Part shown: in pieces, positions 24,511-32,303 of the stretch
Layout: each line of letters starts with the position of its first letter
Numbering within the stretch: position 1 is the stretch's first letter
NCBI GenBank assembly: GCA_003133325.1
Contig: PKXA01000102.1
Location: 170,116 to 203,030 of the forward strand
Direction: 5' to 3'
Length of the DNA: 32,915 bases
Origin: Acidimicrobiaceae bacterium
GTDB lineage: Bacteria > Actinomycetota > Acidimicrobiia > Acidimicrobiales > RAAP-2
Program-made: the position numbers and the translations under genes
The notes under the pieces: generated by a model
Told to the model about the DNA's origin: nothing
The model's input: the letters and a program-made list of their open reading frames with translations, nothing else
The model's database searches: none

Positions 24511-25842
24511 ATGCAGGATACTCAGGAAATTCCTTTGGTAGACACAGTTGAACGCCCCTCACAACCGCAGCCCGCGCCGGGTGGCCGGGGCCGGGCCCAC
24601 CGTGTCCGCCGCAGAACCCTTCGCCGGGTTCGCGCCCGTCAGGAGAAGGTCTACCGCCGGCGCCGGATGATGGCCATCTGCGCGGTCATCCTGGCCGCCG
24701 TGATGATCTGGTTGGTCATCTCCCTGGGAGGGGCGCTGGGCAATCCCACCTATGGAAGCTCGATGAGCGCCCGGTTCGCCGAGTGGGCCCGTCAAAACGG
24801 AGGGGGCTCCATCGTCAACAAGATCGAGAACGCGTGGTACAGCCACCACCCTCCCAAGGTCGGAGGCGTGGTTCCCACGGGGTCGATCAAGACACCAGTG
24901 ACCACCCCGAACACAGTGGCCGCCGGGCCGCCCCACCTCCCGGCTCCCGCCGCCATCGCGCCTTTCGCCAGCCCGGCCCTAACCGGCGAGGGTCAGTGGT
25001 CCCCGTCGGGCCGATTGGTCGACGGTGTCCCGGCCGTCTACACCACCGAGCTCCGTCCCGATGCCGTCCACACCAGTTACGTGGTGGGCGTGGCGTGGAT
25101 GGACACCAAATTGCTTCACGCCAATCTCTATTCGGGCAGCCAGATCCCCGGTGGTGGGCCGTTCACCCACACCGCCCCCGTCCAACCGGCCGCGGCCGAC
25201 TCCCTGGTGTCCGCGTTCAACGCTGGCTTCCTGTCGGCGCAGTCAGACGGCGGGTACTACACCGATGGCAAAACCCTGACAGCGCTCCGGCCCGGAGCCG
25301 CCTCGGCGGTGATCTACAACGACGGAACCATGACAGTGGCCGACTGGGGGCGCGATGCTTCTCTGACTCCAAACGTGGTGGCCGTCCGCCAGAACCTCGA
25401 CCTCATCGTGGACGGAGGCAAACCCGTCTCCGGGCTGAACGCCAGCGACACCACCCGCTGGGGAAACACCCTGGGCAGCGCCGTCTACGTCTACCGATCG
25501 GCCCTGGGTGTCACCGACACCGGCGCCCTGGTCTACGTCGGTGGTCCCGGTCTCAACATCACCGACCTGGCCAATCTGCTGGTGAGGGCAGGTGCGGTAC
25601 GGGGAATGGAACTCGATATCAACACCGATTGGGTCAACTACTCCTATTACACCCCGGCCTCTCCCTACGGTCCGGCGACAGCAGCCAACGGAACGATGTT
25701 GCTCCCACAAATGACAGGCACCGCCAGCAGATATTTCGCCTCGTACTGGGCCCGGGACTTCTTCACCATGTCTTCCGCATACCCGACTCCGGCGACGACC
25801 ACGACCACCAAACCGCAACATGTGAGTTCGAGCCACTCCTGA
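24511..25842 (+). CDS. Membrane-anchored phosphodiester glycosidase-family protein
   Basis: 443 residues from the ATG at 24511 (AGGG 6 bases upstream); a GTG at 24505 is the alternative. An Arg-rich cytoplasmic N-terminus (28-52) precedes one transmembrane segment (54-74), giving a type II topology. After a Pro-rich linker (about 100-150) comes the external domain: SFN-like SAFNAGFLS, GGYYTDGK, YNDGTM-TVADWGRD, RQNLDLIVDGG and GAVRGMELDINTDWVNYSYY. This order matches the NAGPA-type phosphodiester glycosidase domain (PF09992), which cleaves GlcNAc-phosphodiester links in animals; many bacterial members act on envelope polymers. The actual substrate here is unknown. The C-terminus is Thr/Ser-rich. 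Confidence 0.75.
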   Translation: MQDTQEIPLVDTVERPSQPQPAPGGRGRAHRVRRRTLRRVRARQEKVYRRRRMMAICAVILAAVMIWLVISLGGALGNPTYGSSMSARFAEWARQNGGGSIVNKIENAWYSHHPPKVGGVVPTGSIKTPVTTPNTVAAGPPHLPAPAAIAPFASPALTGEGQWSPSGRLVDGVPAVYTTELRPDAVHTSYVVGVAWMDTKLLHANLYSGSQIPGGGPFTHTAPVQPAAADSLVSAFNAGFLSAQSDGGYYTDGKTLTALRPGAASAVIYNDGTMTVADWGRDASLTPNVVAVRQNLDLIVDGGKPVSGLNASDTTRWGNTLGSAVYVYRSALGVTDTGALVYVGGPGLNITDLANLLVRAGAVRGMELDINTDWVNYSYYTPASPYGPATAANGTMLLPQMTGTASRYFASYWARDFFTMSSAYPTPATTTTTKPQHVSSSHS

Positions 25843-25922
25843 ATGTTCTCTGAACAATAAGCTCACCATCACGACTCATCGAGCTCGTCATCAACTTCTC
25901 CGTCACCACCGGATGGTTCGCG

Positions 25923-26267
25923 GTGGCAATGATCACCGTGGCCATTGCATGGTTACAACTGTCGGTCGGATGGCGGAACGGGTCGTGGAAGGCCCAAGTA
26001 GTGGGCCCTCCGGCCGCGTTTGCGATCACCGAGCTGGTGGCGTTGGCGATCCACTTCTTCTACTTCGTGCCCGAAGAATTCCCCCCCACCTTCAATATCC
26101 GGTGTTGGCTGGTCATCTTTTCGGTGGTGGTAGCCATCCTCGCATGGCCCAAAGGCCGTTGGGAACTTCGCCTGGTATCGGGTATGGCCATCCGGCCCAC
26201 CAAGTCAGAGTTTCAGGCTTTGGAAGCCGAGGTCACCATCCCCCCGGGGTTGGCTACACAACCCTGA
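25923..26267 (+). CDS. Small membrane protein, possibly the N-terminal part of the decayed esterase
   Basis: 114 residues from a GTG at 25923, with three hydrophobic segments (AMITVAIAWLQLSVG, AAFAITELVALAIHFFYF, IRCWLVIFSVVVAILAW). The frame is open upstream to 25854 and encodes more hydrophobic residues (LIELVINFSVTTGWFAVA) but contains no usual start codon, so the true N-terminus may have been lost. Esterase-like sequence begins immediately downstream in another frame. Actinobacterial membrane-bound esterases have this kind of membrane head, so the two may be pieces of one gene. Confidence 0.45.
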   Translation: MAMITVAIAWLQLSVGWRNGSWKAQVVGPPAAFAITELVALAIHFFYFVPEEFPPTFNIRCWLVIFSVVVAILAWPKGRWELRLVSGMAIRPTKSEFQALEAEVTIPPGLATQP

Positions 26268-26975
26268 ACCGGAACTTCCTGTCATCGAACTGATCACCGG
26301 CTGTTGGGGTCAGCCATCGGACTGGACCCGCACCGCCGACGTCCACATGACGGCCACCGATTTCGCCTCCAAGCACGGAGGGACCACGCGCCCATCGTCA
26401 TGCCGGATGCCAATGGAGATACCCATGGAGCGACCCTGGACACCGAGTGCGTGAACAGCAGGCTGGGCAACGCCGAGACCTATCTGACCCAGGATGCACC
26501 CGCCCACATCCTCGCTGGAAGCAACGCAGCCACCGGCGCCCATTCCTCCGTGGTGGCCGGCCTCTCGGCCAGTGGAGCCTGTGCGACGGTGCTGGCTCTG
26601 CACAATTCCATTGTCTTCGCCACCTACTCGGGCTGCAACGTGGAGACCTTTGAGTCCGGAAACCAGCAGAGCACCATCGCCGCCCTGTTCAATGGCTCCA
26701 GCGCCGAGTACAACGCGCACAATCCGACCATCTTGCTGACTGGCAATAGATCCCCGAGCACTTCGGGTTGGTTCGGGGCTGGACAGCAAATCCCGGTCCA
26801 CCTCTCTGCTGCGAACCAGCCCCACGCCCTGGCCGACGAGACTGGTTTGGCCCAGGCCCGTCTGTTCACGCCCAACGGGGGTACGACTTTCGGTTCTAGT
26901 CGCAAGCATTGGAAGACCCGATGTCCTGGCTGTCTTGGACACTCGAACTCACTCCGGTCCCAACCGAATCTCCGG
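26265..26975 (+). pseudogene. Frameshifted putative esterase (esterase D-like alpha/beta hydrolase)
   Basis: Three frames together rebuild a typical esterase. Frame one (26269-26384) gives PELPVIELITGCWGQPSDW and TATDFASKHGG. A shift near 26385 leads to APIVMPDANGD, DTECVNSRLGNAETYLTQD, the nucleophile region VAGLSASGACATVLAL (normally GLSMGG or similar), FATYSG and AEYNAHNP. A further shift near 26885 gives an in-frame stop, then ALEDPMSWLSWTLELTP, the usual C-terminal segment. At least two frameshifts and one stop make it non-functional unless the sequence is in error. It may continue the membrane ORF at 25923. Confidence 0.7.
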
Positions 26976-27217
26976 CTTGCACGCATACGGATTGCCAGAG
27001 GACATCATCCGCATGCCCCCAAAGGCAAGAGTGTCCCAATGCCGCGGGCCCGAACGGGCCGCTGGGGTGCCTCCCATCGCCGGCTCCGGGTGCATTGCCT
27101 GGGCTCTCGGATCAACGGGTGCAAACAACGGCGAGCGTGGCAGTACGGCATTTCGGGGACAGAACTGACCCTCACCCCGAGAGGGTTACCCTTCACGCCC
27201 AGCCAGGCTGAACCCGG

Positions 27218-27223
27218 CATAAT
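27218..27223 (+). promoter_or_regulatory. Possible -10 box (CATAAT)
   Basis: CATAAT lies 12 bases before the ATG of the DUF347 protein in a region with no gene (26976-27235). No clear -35 element accompanies it. It would give a very short leader. Confidence 0.3.
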
Positions 27224-27235
27224 GGGCGTGACCCA

Positions 27236-28087
27236 ATGCACCTGAAGCAAGATCAGCCGCAAGGACATCCGCCCACCGTGAACTTTCAAGCACGAAGCAG
27301 ATTCAGGGAACTAGCAAAGGCGAGCAGTCGCAGGACCCACATCAAGGTCCCCGAGGTGACTGCGCTCTTCTGGGTTACAAAGGTCCTGACTACGGCCATG
27401 GGCGAGACGACTTCCGACTTTCTGGTACACAGACTTGGACCTGGGGTTGCGATCCCCCTCGGCGGCATCGCCCTCGCCCTCTCGCTTGTTTGGCAGTACA
27501 AACAGGATCGCTATGTCCCCTGGGTCTATTGGCTTGCGGTGCTGATGGTCGCCGTCTTCGGGACAATGGCAGCTGACGTGCTCCACATCGGAGGTGGCAT
27601 TCCGTACGCAGTCTCGACCTCGTTCTTCGCCATCGTGCTTGCCGTTGTGTTCATCGTTTGGAACCGCTCCGAGCACACACTGTCGATTCACAGCATCAAT
27701 ACCCCCTGCCGTGAGACCTTCTACTGGCTGGCCGTGATCACCACGTTTGCCCTCGGAACGGCAGCCGGGGACCTCACTGCCACCACACTGGGCCTGGGGT
27801 ACTGGGCGTCGGGAATGGTGTTTGCGGTTGTGATGGCCATACCGGCGTTGGGCTACTTGAGATTCGGGTTGCACGAGGTCTTCTCCTTCTGGTTCGCCTA
27901 CATCCTGACCAGGCCGCTTGGGGCCTCATTCGCAGACTGGCTAGCAGTACCGCACTATCGGGGAGGTCTTGCCTGGGGACCGGGTACGACCAGCTTGATC
28001 TTGGCTGCGTTGATCGCTGGGTGTGTCGGCTTCTTGGCGGTGACTCACGAAGACGTTGCAGACGAAGGTGCCGTTTCGTTCAAATAG
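27236..28087 (+). CDS. COG4705/DUF347-type integral membrane protein
   Basis: 283 residues, about eight transmembrane segments. An internal duplication is visible: VPEVTALFWVTKVLTTAMGE-TTSDFL in the first half and FYWLAVITTFALGTAAGDLT in the second, the repeated G-[ET]-x-x-[SG]-D pattern of the DUF347 repeat (COG4705, membrane-anchored proteins of unknown function). The conserved Asp and Glu residues inside membrane segments suggest transport of a cation or small solute, but this is not established. The first 35 residues are polar; a GTG at 27279 is an alternative start. It stands alone between the decayed esterase and tRNA-Lys. Confidence 0.8.
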   Translation: MHLKQDQPQGHPPTVNFQARSRFRELAKASSRRTHIKVPEVTALFWVTKVLTTAMGETTSDFLVHRLGPGVAIPLGGIALALSLVWQYKQDRYVPWVYWLAVLMVAVFGTMAADVLHIGGGIPYAVSTSFFAIVLAVVFIVWNRSEHTLSIHSINTPCRETFYWLAVITTFALGTAAGDLTATTLGLGYWASGMVFAVVMAIPALGYLRFGLHEVFSFWFAYILTRPLGASFADWLAVPHYRGGLAWGPGTTSLILAALIAGCVGFLAVTHEDVADEGAVSFK

Positions 28088-28214
28088 CCAGGTGCATGCA
28101 ATTGGCTGGCTGACCGGCGTTCCTCCACCCAGAGTCCCTGCACACCACCGATCCACTGATGCACCGCATCGGCGTCAAGGGCCAACATCCCGTTCCGGGT
28201 TGATGGGAGACCGC

Positions 28215-28242
28215 TTGCGACCCCTCAACCGTGTCATATGAT
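28215..28242 (+). promoter_or_regulatory. Promoter of tRNA-Lys
   Basis: TTGCGA (28215-28220) and TATGAT (28237-28242) are separated by 16 bases, and the -10 box ends 6 bases before the mature 5' end of tRNA-Lys. This is the best sigma-70-type promoter in the window. Confidence 0.7.
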
Positions 28243-28248
28243 TGCCCT

Positions 28249-28324
28249 GCGCCCCTAGCTCAACGGTGGAGCAGCGGATTCTTAATCCGCAGGTTGGGTG
28301 GTTCGAGTCCCCCGGGGCGCACCA
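28249..28324 (+). tRNA. tRNA-Lys (anticodon CTT)
   Basis: 76 bases. GCGCCCC (28249-28255) pairs with GGGGCGC (28314-28320); the anticodon arm GCGGA-TTCTTAA-TCCGC carries CTT at 28281-28283; the T loop is TTCGAGT and CCA is encoded at 28322-28324. The bases after CCA (GGTCAG) are the same as those after tRNA-Ser(CGA). A TTCCGG/CCGGAA stem at 28338-28357 may end transcription. Confidence 0.97.
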
Positions 28325-28567
28325 GGTCAGAAGGGGTTTCCGGGAGTTGGACCGGAAGGGGAATCCCACAAGAAACCCAGAACTTGGGTGAGGTGGTCGC
28401 GCCCAAGGTTCCAAGCGACTGATTGGAGGACGCGGCAAATCCGCCGCCTATTGGCTGCGGGTGTCCACCGGACGTGATCCGGTCACCGGAAAGTGCGGCC
28501 ACGTCATTCGGCGATGGCCGCGGCACACCGCCGATGACCCGAGGTCACCACCGCTGGCAAGGCAGCC

Positions 28568-29212
28568 TCAGTCGAGCAACAGACGGCACCAGGCATCAGC
28601 CAGCCAGCGCTCGTACCGATCGGGCGACCAACCCCGCTCACTGGTGAGCATCACATACAGTTCTGGGCTGTTGGTCACCCACACAACGTCGGCGGCCTCA
28701 TCGATCGACAGACCCTTGCGAACTCGTCCTGCGTCACCCAGGTCACGAATGAGCTTTCGCATGTTCGTAGCTCGGCGATCGCTGATCTCTTGCCATATCA
28801 CGCGCGCTTCCGGCTCGGTGGATGAGGCATCTCGCAGTGCCAAGAAGAGCGGTGCGATGCGCTCCTGGGTCTCTCGTATGGCGCGCGCATAGATGGCCAG
28901 TTTCTTCACCGGGTCGGGCTCCGCCCGCATCACTCTGACATGGTCGCGTTCCTCAGCGACCACGGCGTGGTCAGCCCCGGAGATCGCCTGCTCGATCAGC
29001 TCACGTAGCAAGACGGGCTTGCGACCCACCAGCTCGTAGATCGTATCGACGTTGACGCCAGCTCGCAGAGCGACATCGGCAATCGTCGTTGCCCGGTAGC
29101 CGCGCTCCAACATGAGGTCTCGAGCTGCCACGACAATTCGCTGCCTGGTGTCGGCCGAACGCGCCCTGCGCAGGGCGGCGTCGTAGGAGCGTCGCTTGAC
29201 TTCTCTGCCCAT
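28568..29212 (-). CDS. TetR-family transcriptional regulator
   Basis: 214 residues from the ATG at 29212; the longer frame runs into the divergent gene and is not used. The N-terminal helix-turn-helix is clear: DTRQRIVVAARDLMLERGYR, ATTIADVALRAGVNVDTIYE and LVGRKPVLLRELI (residues 21-73). The C-terminal ligand domain is helical. It is divergent from the small protein at 29267, with 54 bases between them holding a TCCGAA/TTCGGA inverted repeat, so it probably represses that gene and itself in response to a small molecule. The ligand is unknown. Confidence 0.9.
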   Translation of the reverse strand: MGREVKRRSYDAALRRARSADTRQRIVVAARDLMLERGYRATTIADVALRAGVNVDTIYELVGRKPVLLRELIEQAISGADHAVVAEERDHVRVMRAEPDPVKKLAIYARAIRETQERIAPLFLALRDASSTEPEARVIWQEISDRRATNMRKLIRDLGDAGRVRKGLSIDEAADVVWVTNSPELYVMLTSERGWSPDRYERWLADAWCRLLLD

Positions 29213-29227
29213 CTGGTCGATTATTGT

Positions 29228-29244
29228 TCCGAATCCACTTCGGA
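29228..29244. promoter_or_regulatory. Candidate TetR operator (inverted repeat)
   Basis: TCCGAA (29228-29233) and TTCGGA (29239-29244) form a perfect inverted repeat with a 5-base spacer. It sits midway in the 54-base gap between the divergent regulator and small protein genes, the normal place for an autoregulated TetR operator. Confidence 0.55.
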
Positions 29245-29266
29245 TCAAGTCTCGGAGGCTTCTGCC

Positions 29267-29560
29267 GTGACCTATGCATTCACCCAGGACGTACCGATCG
29301 ACTCCACCTTCTACCAGCGCATCGTGGCAGGGCTCGGCGACGAGCCGCCGAAGGGACTCATCACGCACATCGCCATCGAACGCTCAGAGGGCGGGCTCCG
29401 GTACATCGACGTGTGGGAGTCAGAAGAGGACTGTGACAGCTTCGGCGAGGAACGCCTTCACCCGGTAGTCCACGGACTTCTCGCCGAGATCTTCGGCAAC
29501 GATCTGCCCGCAGAACCCGAGCGCATCCCGCTTTCGGTGATCCACGTCTGGGGCCCATAG
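29267..29560 (+). CDS. Small ABM-like (dimeric alpha/beta barrel) protein
   Basis: 97 residues from a GTG at 29267 with GGAGG 8 bases upstream. The pattern resembles the ferredoxin-like fold of the antibiotic-biosynthesis-monooxygenase group: strand GLITHIAIERSEGGLRYIDV-W, then helix ESEEDCDSFGEERLHPVVHGL and a closing strand IPLSVIHVWGP. No catalytic residues are known for this branch. Divergent from, and probably controlled by, the TetR gene at 28568-29212. A second protein of similar size and fold lies at 31258. Confidence 0.7.
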   Translation: MTYAFTQDVPIDSTFYQRIVAGLGDEPPKGLITHIAIERSEGGLRYIDVWESEEDCDSFGEERLHPVVHGLLAEIFGNDLPAEPERIPLSVIHVWGP

Positions 29561-29764
29561 ACCCACCATCCCGGCCACAACGACGGCACACAACCAGAAG
29601 CCGCGGTGGCTGTTGTCGGGTGAGTAGCGATTGAAATGGGATGCCCCTGGCTGCACCGTGCCACCACGGCTCGAGAGTGCTTTCTCTGACGCCGGTCGGA
29701 CGGCTGCAGTTCTGACGATCAGCGGCAGTGTGGAAGTGCCGGCCCTCTGCCTCTGTGGCCTGAC

Positions 29765-30382
29765 TCAGATCTTCCCGACTCGCTTGCCGAAGACGTGCTC
29801 AGTGAACATGGCGACGGCGTCGTCGATGAGGCGAATGTATCGGCTGCCGTCTGGATCATTGGCGAGCTGCTGGCTGGCCAGCCCGGCAACGAGAGCCGTC
29901 CACAGGTCGAAGTCAGCGTCATCGCCGAACCCGACGGCGGCGAGGGAAGACCGGCCCCTGGCAAAGACCTCGACGGCGATGGCGTAGGACTCCGGCGATG
30001 GCTCGAAGTCGGGGATCGTGCGCATGAACAGCAGTTCGTAGCGCGCCCGGTCCTCGGCGGCGAAGCTCACAAAGAAACGGGCCAGTGCAGAGAGCACTTG
30101 GGAGGGGTCGTCGCTGACCTCGATTCGTTCGAAGCGGGTCAGTAACTGGCGGTTACCGTCGGCGAAGAGGTGGTCATAGACGGCGTGCTTCGAGGCGAAG
30201 TACGTATAGAGCGACTGGGGCTCCATATCCACGGCACGTCCGAGCGCCCGTAGGGACAATCCATTGAGGCCGTCAGCCCGCACCATCTTCCATGCGGCGT
30301 CAAGGATCTCGTGCTTGGTCGCTTCATGGCGCACATGCCGGCGGTCGCGGCGGATGGTGTCGGTGGGAATCGCAGAAGTCAC
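29765..30382 (-). CDS. TetR-family transcriptional regulator
   Basis: 205 residues from the GTG at 30382; a TAAGAT box at 30389-30394 ends 6 bases upstream, suggesting a leaderless transcript. The helix-turn-helix spans about residues 20-68 (ATKHEILDAAWKMVRADGLN, LSLRALGRAVDMEPQSLYTY, FASKHAVYDHLF). The C-terminal part (FEPSPESYAIAVEVFARGRS, DFDLWTALVAGLASQQLAND) resembles the WHG/TetR_C_33-type effector domain. It is divergent from the three-gene unit at 30468-32303, and the gap contains paired GTAT-CGGATA repeats, so it likely controls that unit and itself. Confidence 0.9.
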   Translation of the reverse strand: MTSAIPTDTIRRDRRHVRHEATKHEILDAAWKMVRADGLNGLSLRALGRAVDMEPQSLYTYFASKHAVYDHLFADGNRQLLTRFERIEVSDDPSQVLSALARFFVSFAAEDRARYELLFMRTIPDFEPSPESYAIAVEVFARGRSSLAAVGFGDDADFDLWTALVAGLASQQLANDPDGSRYIRLIDDAVAMFTEHVFGKRVGKI

Positions 30383-30421
30383 CCCTTGATCTTACACTGC
30401 GGTGGCGCGATCATCCTGATA

Positions 30422-30451
30422 GTATTCGGATACCCGATGAGTATACGGATA
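30422..30451. promoter_or_regulatory. Candidate operator (two direct GTATnCGGATA repeats)
   Basis: GTATTCGGATA (30422-30432) and GTATACGGATA (30441-30451) match at 10 of 11 positions with starts 19 bases apart. Each is itself partly symmetric (GTAT ... ATAC in the first). They lie between the divergent TetR gene and the DinB-like gene and end just before its ribosome-binding site. Confidence 0.55.
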
Positions 30452-30467
30452 GTTGAGAGGCTCCGCC

Positions 30468-31220
30468 ATGGAGATGGTCACGATTGACGCAGGCGTCACA
30501 GCTCCCCTCGGGCACCGCGAGGCGATGAAGTTGGCAGAGGGCGAGTTCGGACAGATGATTGCCCAGTTGCGCGGCCTGTCCACCGACGACTGGGGCCTGC
30601 CCACCGTGTGCCAGCTGTGGGACGTGCGCACCATGGCCAGCCACGTGCTCGCCATGGCCGAGTCACAAGCCTCGTTGCGTCAGTTTGCCCATGACTTCCG
30701 GGCGGCGAGCAAGAGGTCGGGCGGGAAGATGATCGACGCCATGACCGCCACCCAGGTCAGCGAGCGCTCATCCCTGACTCCCGAGGCCATCATCAGTCGC
30801 CTGCAAGCCGTCGCCCCCAAGTCCGTACGGGCGCGGCGGCGCACACCCGCTCCTATGCGCTGGGGTGTGCGCATGAAGCAAGATCCGCCCTTCGACGCCG
30901 AACGGTGGCGATTCGGCTATCTGGTCGACACCATCTTCACTCGGGATACCTGGATGCACCGCCTCGACATCAGCCGAGCCACCGGTCATCAAATGACCCT
31001 TACGGCCGACCACGATGGACGGCTGGTTGACGACGTTGTCGGCGAGTGGGCTCGCCGACATGGCCAGCCGTTCAATCTCACCCTCACCGGCCCGGCAGGT
31101 GGTAGGTGGCAAGTGGACGGTGGCGGCGAGCAACTCGACCTCGACGCCCTCGACTTCTGCTGGTTTGTCGGCTCACGGCAACAGGGCACCGGCCTCCTCG
31201 CCACCGAAGTACCCTTCTGA
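30468..31220 (+). CDS. DinB/mycothiol-dependent maleylpyruvate isomerase-like protein
   Basis: 250 residues from the ATG at 30468, with GAGAGG 7 bases upstream. The N-terminal four-helix DinB-like part shows LSTDDWGLPTVCQLWDVRTM-ASHVLAMAES (about 37-66), which matches the mycothiol-dependent maleylpyruvate isomerase N-domain, with H59 a likely metal ligand. A second histidine lies in FTRDTWMHRLDISRATGH (about residues 160-175). The C-terminal part (FNLTLTGPAGGRWQVDGGG ... DLDALDFCWFVGSRQQGTGL) matches the sterol-carrier-like MDMPI C-domain. Such proteins are usually thiol-S-transferases or isomerases using mycothiol. It heads a three-gene unit facing a TetR regulator. Confidence 0.82.
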   Translation: MEMVTIDAGVTAPLGHREAMKLAEGEFGQMIAQLRGLSTDDWGLPTVCQLWDVRTMASHVLAMAESQASLRQFAHDFRAASKRSGGKMIDAMTATQVSERSSLTPEAIISRLQAVAPKSVRARRRTPAPMRWGVRMKQDPPFDAERWRFGYLVDTIFTRDTWMHRLDISRATGHQMTLTADHDGRLVDDVVGEWARRHGQPFNLTLTGPAGGRWQVDGGGEQLDLDALDFCWFVGSRQQGTGLLATEVPF

Positions 31221-31257
31221 CGAGGATCGAGCCTTGCTACCTCCAAAGGACGTCGCC

Positions 31258-31551
31258 ATGAGTCTCACCGCAGTCACCCGCTTCCACTCCGCGGCCGGCC
31301 AAGAAGATGCACTGGTCGAGTTGCTCACTGAGGGACGCAACCGAATGCGATCTGCCGAGGGCTGCCAGTCTTTCGACGTGTTTCGGGACGAGGCCGAGGC
31401 CCAATCGTTCATGTTCGTTCAGCAGTGGTCATCGCATGAGGCCCACGATGCTGCCTTCGCCGAGCTGATTCTGCAAAGCGGCCATCTCGAAAAGGTAATT
31501 GCAGCGCTCGACGAGCCCATTGTCCAGAACATCTATGAAGTTGTTCCATAG
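31258..31551 (+). CDS. Antibiotic biosynthesis monooxygenase (ABM) domain protein
   Basis: 97 residues from the ATG at 31258, with AAAGGA 7 bases upstream. The ABM fold is recognisable: LTAVTRFHSAAGQEDALVEL, the EGCQSFDVFRDEAEAQSFMF core with the family's G-C-x-x-[FY] pattern, and the WSSHEAHDAAF helix. Members are cofactor-free oxygenases or quinol-handling enzymes that act as dimers. It follows the DinB-like gene by 37 bases and precedes the diiron-type MBL gene by 29 bases, all in one direction. Confidence 0.88.
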   Translation: MSLTAVTRFHSAAGQEDALVELLTEGRNRMRSAEGCQSFDVFRDEAEAQSFMFVQQWSSHEAHDAAFAELILQSGHLEKVIAALDEPIVQNIYEVVP

Positions 31552-31580
31552 TCGCTTCACCCAACCACAGGGGCCCAACC

Positions 31581-32303
31581 GTGACCACGAATCTCGACGA
31601 GATCGCGCCCAATATCTACCGGCTGTCTACCTTTGTCCCCGACATCGGGCCGACCGGGTTCACGTTCAACCAGTTTCTGCTCGATGACGACGAGCCGCTC
31701 CTGTTCCACACCGGCCACCGTTCGATGTTCCCGTCGATCTCCGAGGCCATCGAGCGTGTCATGCCGGTGGATCGCCTCCGGTGGATCACATTCGGCCATG
31801 TCGAATCCGACGAGTGTGGCGCGATGAACGAGTTGCTCGCAGTCGCGCCGAACGCCCAGGTCGCTCATGGGGCACTCGGGTGCATGGTCTCGGTAAACGA
31901 AATGGCCGACCGGCCTCCGCTCCCATTGGCAGACGGTGAGATCATCGAGCTGGGCACGAAGCGCGTGCGTCACATCGATACCCCCCATGTCCCGCACGGC
32001 TGGGACGCCCGGGTCCTCTATGAGGAGACGACGGGCACCTTGCTGTGCGGCGACCTCTTCACCCACCTCGGAGATGGACCCGCGCTCACCACCGATGACA
32101 TCGTCGAACCGGCCATGGCAGCCGAAACGATGTTCCGAAGCACCTCCCTCGCTCCCGACACCGCAATCGTCATGCGCCGCCTCGGCGACCTGGCTCCGAA
32201 CACCCTGGCCTTGATGCATGGCTCGTCATTCAGCGGCGACAGCGCCAAGGCGTTGTACGACCTTGCCGCCGCCTACGAGTCGCAGTACCTCTCGCCCTCC
32301 TGA
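31581..32303 (+). CDS. Diiron metallo-beta-lactamase-fold protein (flavodiiron/ODP-like, no flavodoxin)
   Basis: 240 residues from a GTG at 31581 (CAGGGG upstream). The metal ligands are H73-x-E75-x-D77 in FGHVESDECGAMN, H136 in TPHVPHG, D158 in LLCGDLFTHLGDG and H213 in LMHGSSFSGD. The H-x-E-x-D form is the diiron signature of flavodiiron proteins and the stand-alone oxygen-binding ODP group rather than the zinc H-x-H-x-D-H form. The residue after D77 is Glu rather than His. Such proteins bind or reduce O2 or NO. The flavodoxin domain is missing, so a separate electron donor, or a sensing role, is likely (inference). Last gene of the TetR-facing unit. Confidence 0.87.
   Translation: MTTNLDEIAPNIYRLSTFVPDIGPTGFTFNQFLLDDDEPLLFHTGHRSMFPSISEAIERVMPVDRLRWITFGHVESDECGAMNELLAVAPNAQVAHGALGCMVSVNEMADRPPLPLADGEIIELGTKRVRHIDTPHVPHGWDARVLYEETTGTLLCGDLFTHLGDGPALTTDDIVEPAMAAETMFRSTSLAPDTAIVMRRLGDLAPNTLALMHGSSFSGDSAKALYDLAAAYESQYLSPS

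Noticed and set aside
26304-27245. Reading this frame as one intact 313-residue protein
   Set aside because: Only codons of about 26385-26885 resemble an esterase; the beginning and the long basic tail are out-of-frame readings of the decayed gene and non-coding DNA.
28260-28526. Minus-strand ORF with GGLEPPNLRIKNP
   Set aside because: It is antisense to tRNA-Lys(CTT), another common false ORF.
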